Shown here: positions 5,682-10,213 of the stretch, in pieces
How positions within the stretch are numbered: position 1 is the first letter of the stretch
Layout of the letters: each line of letters begins with the position of its first letter
Source: Clostridia bacterium
Lineage (GTDB): Bacteria > Bacillota > Clostridia > Oscillospirales > CAG-272
DNA: 10,213 nt
Direction: 5' to 3'
NCBI GenBank assembly: GCA_024408015.1
Contig: JAKSVJ010000022.1
Span: 1 to 10,213 of the forward strand
The notes under the pieces: model-generated
The model's database searches: none
Seen by the model: the letters and a program-made list of their open reading frames with translations, nothing else
Told to the model about the DNA's origin: nothing
Translations under genes and position numbers: made by a program

Positions 5682-6935
5682 ATGAAATTATTTAAAAGAT
5701 TGGTATGCCTCTCCATCACATTGGTAATGATTCTCACATCTATTGTTTCACTTAGTTCATGTGGAACAAGAGAAAAAGATTTGGTAATTGCTACATATAG
5801 CTTTGGTCAATTAAAAGAATCTGATTTAAAACAGTGGCAGTCATATATGACAGCTTTATACGGAGATCAATTGAGCGCGTGCGAAACTGAACTTGAAAAG
5901 TATGAGTTGTTGAGCAAGGTATATGATGAAGCTACAAGATATTGGGCGCAAATTCAATTCTTAGCAAAAGAATTTGAATTAATGGGCGTAACTTATTCTG
6001 AAAATGATATAAGTAACATGGAAAAAATCATCATTGCTCAGTTTGCTGAAACATACAAGGAGCAAGGTGGTTGGGACGGTATAAGCAAAGATCTTGGACT
6101 TGACGACACATTCTTAAGTCAATTTGCTTTATCACAGCTCGTACACGCAAGTCTTGAAGGTTTCGTAATGGGTAATTACGAAATCACCAATGAGATGATT
6201 AAGGACTACTACGATAAAAATGTTGATCAATTTATGATTGTTCCATCATATAAACTTGATATGATTTATGTTCCTGTCGCAGAAGCTGATTTGGCAAAGC
6301 CAGACGCTTGGGCTGCAGCAAAGGCAGAAGCTGAAGCATATTTACAAAGACTTCAAGCTGGCGAAGATTTTGAAACAGTCAAGAAAGACGCTATTGCTAA
6401 TTCAAAAGACAAGCTAACATCAGAAAACTACGCAACAGTATCAGAAATCAACAAGGCTAGTTGTGAACGTTACTACTATGTTGATGTTGTAATTGAATCT
6501 ATTGAAGAAGATTTAGCAAAATTGCTTAAAGACGAAAAAATCAATTTCGTAAAATATGCAGATCCAAAAGGAGATGCTAAAGAATATTCTATTTGGTTCC
6601 AGTACATAATGTTGACAAATGAAGCATATGTAAAAAATGCATTGCTAACATTGGAAGATGGCCAGATACATAACTCAGTAATCGAGTTTATCAGTGGATA
6701 TGAAATCATCAAGAAAGTTTCTACAAGTAATGATGTAATATTCCAAGATCCATTTGAAAACGAAGAAGTATATAAAGAAATCAAAGAAATTCTTTATAAA
6801 GCTGCATGGGATGATGGTGCAGGCCCAGCAGTGAACGCTGTTTTGGATAAACTTAATAAAAAATATGAGTTGAACATTTTATTTTCATATGAAGAAGCTT
6901 TCCAAAATTCAGATATAAAAGACATCATAAAGTAA
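5682..6935 (+). CDS. SurA/PrsA-like lipoprotein (foldase-type, parvulin domain degenerate)
   Basis: A 417-residue lipoprotein. MKLFKR is followed by a hydrophobic core and the lipobox L24-S25-S26-C27, so cleavage before C27 and anchoring on the outer face of the membrane are expected. Residues about 40-165 resemble the helical SurA_N region. ITNEMIKDYYDKNVDQF (168-184) is the usual linker into a parvulin (PpiC) domain, and the helix at 210-237 (AKAEAEAYLQRLQAGEDFETVKKDA) is typical of that domain. LEDGQIHNSVIEFISGYEII (324-343) aligns with its last strand. However, the two histidines of active parvulins are absent: SYKLDMIYV replaces the first-strand SHILV pattern and GYEII replaces GYHII; the GGDLG loop is not recognisable. 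Chaperone activity without prolyl isomerase activity is therefore inferred. PrsA proteins assist folding of secreted proteins. It is the last gene before a strong terminator. Homology is moderate confidence; function is inferred. Confidence 0.75.
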   Translation: MKLFKRLVCLSITLVMILTSIVSLSSCGTREKDLVIATYSFGQLKESDLKQWQSYMTALYGDQLSACETELEKYELLSKVYDEATRYWAQIQFLAKEFELMGVTYSENDISNMEKIIIAQFAETYKEQGGWDGISKDLGLDDTFLSQFALSQLVHASLEGFVMGNYEITNEMIKDYYDKNVDQFMIVPSYKLDMIYVPVAEADLAKPDAWAAAKAEAEAYLQRLQAGEDFETVKKDAIANSKDKLTSENYATVSEINKASCERYYYVDVVIESIEEDLAKLLKDEKINFVKYADPKGDAKEYSIWFQYIMLTNEAYVKNALLTLEDGQIHNSVIEFISGYEIIKKVSTSNDVIFQDPFENEEVYKEIKEILYKAAWDDGAGPAVNAVLDKLNKKYELNILFSYEEAFQNSDIKDIIK

Positions 6936-6945
6936 AACAATTTAG

Positions 6946-6979
6946 AAGGATTGACAAGCAATTATGTCAATCCTTTTTT
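6946..6979 (+). terminator. Intrinsic terminator ending the ymdB-to-lipoprotein block
   Basis: An 11-base perfect stem (AAGGATTGACA at 6946-6956 with TGTCAATCCTT at 6965-6975), an eight-base loop and a run of six T (6974-6979), starting eleven bases after the lipoprotein stop codon. A textbook rho-independent terminator. Confidence 0.92.
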
Positions 6980-7003
6980 ACTTGACAATTAGTAATATTG
7001 CCG

Positions 7004-7032
7004 TTGACAAATTGTCGTTAGAATAATAAAAT
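7004..7032 (+). promoter_or_regulatory. Strong sigma-A promoter of the phosphoribosyltransferase-pepV pair
   Basis: A consensus TTGACA (7004-7009), a 17-base spacer and TAAAAT (7027-7032). Transcription would start near 7039, leaving a leader of about 39 bases. The -35 element overlaps an 11-base inverted repeat (GACAAATTGTC, 7006-7016), which may be an operator. Confidence 0.75.
7006..7016. promoter_or_regulatory. Possible operator: inverted repeat over the -35 region
   Basis: GACAAATTGTC is a perfect inverted repeat with five-base arms around a single A. It overlaps the -35 element of the following gene, a position suited to a repressor. A second TTGACAA stands 22 bases upstream (6982-6988), two helical turns away. 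No known regulator motif is recognised and such short AT-rich palindromes can arise by chance. Confidence 0.3.
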
Positions 7033-7065
7033 AAGTATGTAAATTATTATTAAGTATATCTTCTT

Positions 7066-7070
7066 GGAGG
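7066..7070 (+). promoter_or_regulatory. Ribosome binding site of the phosphoribosyltransferase gene
   Basis: GGAGG seven bases before the ATG at 7078, an optimal arrangement that fixes the start. Confidence 0.75.
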
Positions 7071-7077
7071 TTATAAC

Positions 7078-7638
7078 ATGAAAGAATTTTATAGAATTAA
7101 AGTAGCTGGTCTTGAAAGAGACTTGCCATTGTGTCCTATCAATGACACATTGAAAATTGGTGCATTTGTAATATTTGGTGATGTTGAATTGACAATGGCA
7201 GCTGCAAGAGATTTGGTAAAATTGATGCCAGAACACGACATTATCATTACAGCTGAAAGTAAAGGAATTCCGCTAGTTTGCGAAATGGCAAGACAGGCAG
7301 GAGAAAGCACATATGTACTAGCTAGAAAAGCGCCTAAGCTTTATATGAAAGATATCGTAAGTGCTAAAGTTAAATCAATAACAACAGCAGCTCAGCAAAC
7401 ATTGTATATTGATGGAAAAGATGCTGAAAAAATGAGAGGCAAAAAAGTAGTTATCGTTGATGATGTAATTAGCACAGGTGAATCACTTAAAGCAATTGAA
7501 GAACTCGTTAAGACTGTTGGCGGTGAAATTGTTGCAGAGATGGCAATTTTGGCAGAAGGCGACGCTATTGGTAGAACAGACATTAAGTATCTTGCTGAAC
7601 TTCCATTATTTAATGCTGAAGGCGATCCAATTAAATAA
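7078..7638 (+). CDS. Type I phosphoribosyltransferase, adenine phosphoribosyltransferase-like
   Basis: A 186-residue soluble protein. The 13-residue PRPP-binding motif of type I phosphoribosyltransferases is clear at 124-136 (VVIVDDVISTGES, with D128, D129 and G134). TAESKGIPL (58-66) matches the PPi loop region of Apt (EARGF-type), and KLYMKDIV with KSITTAAQQTLYID (87-112) is like the flexible hood in Apt and PurR C-domains. Apt transfers the phosphoribosyl group of PRPP to adenine to make AMP; the size fits Apt (about 170-185). Relatives in Clostridia are usually annotated as adenine phosphoribosyltransferase, but specificity for adenine, xanthine or another base cannot be read from the sequence. 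There is no DNA-binding N-domain, which argues against a PurR-like regulator. It has its own strong promoter and is followed after only five bases by a dipeptidase gene. Family assignment is firm; the substrate is uncertain. Confidence 0.87.
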   Translation: MKEFYRIKVAGLERDLPLCPINDTLKIGAFVIFGDVELTMAAARDLVKLMPEHDIIITAESKGIPLVCEMARQAGESTYVLARKAPKLYMKDIVSAKVKSITTAAQQTLYIDGKDAEKMRGKKVVIVDDVISTGESLKAIEELVKTVGGEIVAEMAILAEGDAIGRTDIKYLAELPLFNAEGDPIK

Positions 7639-7643
7639 TAAGT

Positions 7644-9056
7644 ATGAGTAATATTAAATTTAAAATTCCTAAAACCATTGAAGATCTTACAGGCGACATG
7701 ATTGAAGACCTTAGTGCTCTTATTAGAATACCAAGTGTCAGAGGCGAAGCAGAAGAAGGATACCCTTTTGGAAAAGAGCCTGCAAGAGCTCTTGAAAAAA
7801 TGCTAGAATTAGCTAAACGTCTAGGATTTTCTGTTAGAAATGTTGATAATTATGTTGGTATCATTGATTTCTATCCAAAACGTGAACCAACTCTTGGAAT
7901 TCTTTGTCACTTAGATGTAGTTCCTGAAGGTAATGGTTGGCACACACCACCATATGAGATGACTTTGAAAGACGGTAATCTTTATGGTAGAGGTGTTATT
8001 GATGATAAAGGACCAGCTATATCTGTTTTATATGCCATGTTTGCACTCAAAAAGCTTGGTGTAAATCTAAAAGAAAATGTAAGATTTATTGTTGGAACAG
8101 ATGAAGAATGTGGATCTTCTGATCTAGCATATTACATGAAAAAAGAGAAATTACCAACAAGATTGTTTACGCCAGATGGTTCATACCCAATAATAAACCT
8201 TGAAAAAGGTCAGGTAAGAATTACTTTTGAAAAGAAGTTTACATCAACTGGCACTAAAACAATCAAAAATGTGGTTGGCGGAACTGTTACAAACGCTGTT
8301 CCGGAAATGTGTGAAGCTACTGTAAGTGGATTCTCTATTCCAGAGCTCAAAGCTGTTTCTTCTAAAGTTGACACAGAAACAACATTTGAATTCACAGCAA
8401 ATGGTGATGATGTTAGAATTGTTTGTACTGGAAAGAGCGCTCACGCATCACAACCAGAGACAGGAAAAAACGCAGTCACATCCATGTTAAAGCTTCTTGG
8501 TTCACTTGACACTGATGATGCAACAGGAAAATCATTTAAAGACATGTCTGAAGTATTTGTATATGGTGAAACAGATGGTACATCACTTGGTGTTAAGATG
8601 TCTGACGATAAATCAGGAGCCCTAACTTTTGTTCATAGTATTAATAAATATGATGGAGAAAAGTATACAGGAAGAATAGACATTAGATTCCCAATTTGTT
8701 CAAACACAAAAGAAGTTCGTGAAAAATTGGAAACAGCGTTTAAACCGGTTGAAATTGAAATTTCAGAATTTACTGGTGTAGAACCACATTATGTTGACGA
8801 AAACAGTGATTTCATTCAAACACTTCTTCGCGTATATGAAGATGTATCTGGAAGAAAAGGTTCATGCATAGCTATTGGCGGTGGCACATATGTTCACGAG
8901 ACAGAAGGTGGCGTTGCTTTTGGTGGCGAATTTATCGGTGATGATAATCACATGCATGGAGCAGACGAAAAGATGTCACTAGATTTATTCAAGTTCAATG
9001 CTAGAATGTACGCAGAAGCAATCTTGGCTTTATGCGGAGAGGTTGAGTTAAACTAA
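7644..9056 (+). CDS. PepV-like dipeptidase, peptidase family M20A (Sapep group)
   Basis: A 470-residue cytoplasmic di-zinc peptidase; PepV has about 470. It cleaves dipeptides and possibly beta-alanyl or D-amino-acid dipeptides. Metal and catalytic residues are visible: H89 and D91 (CHLDVVP), D120 or D121 (GVIDDKGP), the catalytic and bridging glutamates E154 and E155 (GTDEECGSSD), D178 (TPDGSYP) and H438 (NHMHGADE). H267 in GKSAHASQPE belongs to the lid domain (about 185-385) inserted between the two halves of the catalytic domain, as in PepV. GGGTYVHE (412-419) is also typical. The start is five bases after the preceding stop and has no clear ribosome binding site (AAGGCG at about 7619 is far), so translational coupling to the phosphoribosyltransferase gene is likely. 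An in-frame ATG at 7698 would remove the helix that normally precedes the RIPSV motif and is less likely. Family assignment is firm. Confidence 0.93.
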   Translation: MSNIKFKIPKTIEDLTGDMIEDLSALIRIPSVRGEAEEGYPFGKEPARALEKMLELAKRLGFSVRNVDNYVGIIDFYPKREPTLGILCHLDVVPEGNGWHTPPYEMTLKDGNLYGRGVIDDKGPAISVLYAMFALKKLGVNLKENVRFIVGTDEECGSSDLAYYMKKEKLPTRLFTPDGSYPIINLEKGQVRITFEKKFTSTGTKTIKNVVGGTVTNAVPEMCEATVSGFSIPELKAVSSKVDTETTFEFTANGDDVRIVCTGKSAHASQPETGKNAVTSMLKLLGSLDTDDATGKSFKDMSEVFVYGETDGTSLGVKMSDDKSGALTFVHSINKYDGEKYTGRIDIRFPICSNTKEVREKLETAFKPVEIEISEFTGVEPHYVDENSDFIQTLLRVYEDVSGRKGSCIAIGGGTYVHETEGGVAFGGEFIGDDNHMHGADEKMSLDLFKFNARMYAEAILALCGEVELN

Positions 9057-9063
9057 ACACAAA

Positions 9064-9093
9064 AGGCATCACAGCAAATTTGCAGTGATGCCT
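9064..9093 (+). terminator. Long hairpin after the dipeptidase gene, possible terminator
   Basis: AGGCATCAC (9064-9072) pairs with GTGATGCCT (9085-9093); an A-A mismatch then leads to an inner self-complementary GCAAATTTGC (9074-9083). The following bases (CTATATTTATAT) are only partly T, so the hairpin may be a weak terminator or an mRNA 3'-end stabiliser. It starts seven bases after the stop codon. Confidence 0.6.
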
Positions 9094-9112
9094 CTATATT
9101 TATATGGGTAAC

Positions 9113-9142
9113 AAAAATGACGGCATGGAAGCCGTCATTTTT
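9113..9142. terminator. Bidirectional intrinsic terminator between convergent genes
   Basis: AAAAATGACGGC (9113-9124) pairs over 12 bases with GCCGTCATTTTT (9131-9142) around a six-base loop. The A-run on one side and T-run on the other give a GC-rich stem followed by U residues in both directions. It can end the dipeptidase transcript on the plus strand and the solute-binding protein transcript on the minus strand, 15 bases beyond the stop of the latter. Confidence 0.9.
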
Positions 9143-9157
9143 ATTAGACTGTAATAA

Positions 9158-10213
9158 TTAGTTCTGTGTAAGTTTTGTAACGAAATCTGAAATTACAGGT
9201 CCAAGAGTTCTATTAGCCCACTTTGTTGCAGCTGTTGAATAGTTGTTATTACCTTCTGTAACAATTGTTGAGATAAGACCATAGATACCGCCTGGGTGGT
9301 AACCCATATCATATACACGGTGTGACATAACTGCTTCAACGAGTTCTGTAGCTCTCTGATCCTGGCAGTAGATACCACCGTATGTAGCGATGAATGCAGG
9401 AAGAACAATCTTATTTGAGTGGTAAACGAATACATTAAGGAAGTCTGAGATAGCGTCAATGTTGCCGTTACAAGCATTCTTAGAAACTACCCACAAAGAG
9501 TCTTTTGTATTAACGTTAGAATAGTAACCATCTTGTTCTGATGAGAAGAGAGGTTCAGGAAGACAAACTGCGTTAACTTCTGAATCTTTCATTCTTTCAA
9601 GAATATCAAATACTTCACCAATGAAGAGTGTTCTACCGTTTTCAAGTTCTGTCTGGTTAGATGTATAACCGTTATCAGCTTTAACACCGTCGAGCTGGTA
9701 GAGTTCGATCATCTTATCAACAGCATCGATAGCATTGTTAGCTTTCATCAAATCAACGTTTGTTGTGATAACACCATCAACGTTTTGAGAAAGTCTGATA
9801 CCTGCAGCAGCAATCATACCAAAAGCGTTGTGAGTTGTTGTAAGAAGACCATATGTATCTTCACCAACCTTCATTTCTTGGTCACCAGTGTTATCTTTGA
9901 ATACGCTACAAAGTTCGATCATCTTATCGAGAGTCCACTGCTTGTTTGCAACGATGTCAAAGATGCTTTCTGTGAAGTTCTGGTTGTAAAGATCAAGGTT
10001 CATACAAAGTGTCCAAATTGATCTATAACCAACAAGGTTAAAGTCAGCATCGAATGAATAGAGTTTCAACACACCATTGTTGTCTTTACATGAAACTTGG
10101 TTAATGTAGTCCATGTTCCAACCATCAAGTGTGAAGTCGAGATCAAGGTCATACAAGTTGTAGTACAAACCAGAAGTGTTTGTCATGAACATACCTGTTT
10201 GGATAGAACCGAA
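9158..10213 (-). CDS. ABC transporter extracellular solute-binding protein, C-terminal part (5' end outside window)
   Basis: The frame is open from the right edge (it begins FGSIQTGMF) to the TAA at 9160-9158, giving 351 visible residues; an internal ATG at 10192 is only Met within the protein and not the likely start, since no signal peptide or lipobox is present after it. The sequence reads as the periplasmic-binding-protein type II fold of family 1 solute-binding proteins: SIWTLCMNLDLYNQNF followed by KQWTLDKMIELCSVFKD is the usual pattern of an N(K)DL element and a WTWD-type helix, and NTKDSLWVVSKNA with AISDFLNVFVYHS is the late-domain pattern of a substrate-site hinge and helix. Such proteins capture sugars or oligosaccharides outside the cell and deliver them to an ABC importer. 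Glutamine codons inspected are CAG and C-ending codons are common, which fits strong expression. The permease genes and the signal peptide would lie outside the window. The ligand cannot be determined. It ends at a bidirectional terminator. Confidence 0.85.
   Translation of the reverse strand, partial: FGSIQTGMFMTNTSGLYYNLYDLDLDFTLDGWNMDYINQVSCKDNNGVLKLYSFDADFNLVGYRSIWTLCMNLDLYNQNFTESIFDIVANKQWTLDKMIELCSVFKDNTGDQEMKVGEDTYGLLTTTHNAFGMIAAAGIRLSQNVDGVITTNVDLMKANNAIDAVDKMIELYQLDGVKADNGYTSNQTELENGRTLFIGEVFDILERMKDSEVNAVCLPEPLFSSEQDGYYSNVNTKDSLWVVSKNACNGNIDAISDFLNVFVYHSNKIVLPAFIATYGGIYCQDQRATELVEAVMSHRVYDMGYHPGGIYGLISTIVTEGNNNYSTAATKWANRTLGPVISDFVTKLTQN

Noticed and set aside
6982..6987. First TTGACA as a separate promoter -35 element
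   Set aside because: No acceptable -10 hexamer is found 16-18 bases downstream; the second TTGACA at 7004 has a good one.
9785..10021. A 78-codon plus-strand open frame opposite the solute-binding protein gene
   Set aside because: A shadow frame with no domain, no promoter and no ribosome binding site, fully antisense to a conserved coding region.
9158..10192. ATG at 10192 as the true start of the solute-binding protein
   Set aside because: The frame continues upstream to the window edge, and the protein from this ATG would lack the signal sequence and the first part of the fold expected in this family.

Overview
The window looks like chromosomal DNA of an AT-rich, low-GC Gram-positive anaerobe of the Clostridia (a gut Oscillospirales/Lachnospirales-type bacterium is a reasonable guess). 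Reasons: AGGAGG-type ribosome binding sites; a pepP-efp gene pair followed by a small CD1247-like protein, an arrangement I associate with Clostridia; a PepV-type dipeptidase; a GH78 rhamnosidase; and a lipoprotein with a Gram-positive foldase layout. The species cannot be named from sequence alone.

Layout. (1) Bases 1-1413, minus strand: the first 471 codons of a GH78 alpha-L-rhamnosidase, cut by the left window edge. (2) 1414-1548: a divergent intergenic region with two sigma-A-like promoters back to back. (3) 1549-6935, plus strand: six closely spaced genes, namely a YmdB-type phosphodiesterase, an SbcD/YhaO-type metallophosphoesterase, an M24 Xaa-Pro aminopeptidase, elongation factor P (with its own probable promoter), a very acidic CD1247-like zinc-ribbon protein, and a SurA/PrsA-like lipoprotein. 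A strong intrinsic terminator closes the block at 6946-6979. (4) 7004-9056, plus strand: a new promoter, then a type I phosphoribosyltransferase and an M20 PepV-like dipeptidase, probably translationally coupled. (5) 9064-9142: two hairpins, the second symmetric and able to stop transcription from both sides. (6) 9158-10213, minus strand: the C-terminal part of an ABC-transporter extracellular solute-binding protein, cut by the right edge.

The plus-strand core is mostly housekeeping: nucleotide/RNA signalling (YmdB), DNA-end metabolism (YhaO-like), peptide turnover (PepP, PepV), translation of difficult sequences (EF-P), secretion folding (lipoprotein) and purine salvage (phosphoribosyltransferase). 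The two outward-facing partial genes are accessory carbohydrate functions. There are no rRNA or tRNA genes, CRISPR arrays, insertion sequences, phage genes or defence cassettes that I can support. No gap between genes exceeds 142 bases.

I see no clearly new multi-gene system. The points most worth a second look are the acidic zinc-ribbon protein beside EF-P, the foldase-like lipoprotein that lacks the parvulin histidines, the YhaO-like nuclease without its YhaN ATPase, and the repeat-rich control regions at 1470-1510 and 6951-7020.
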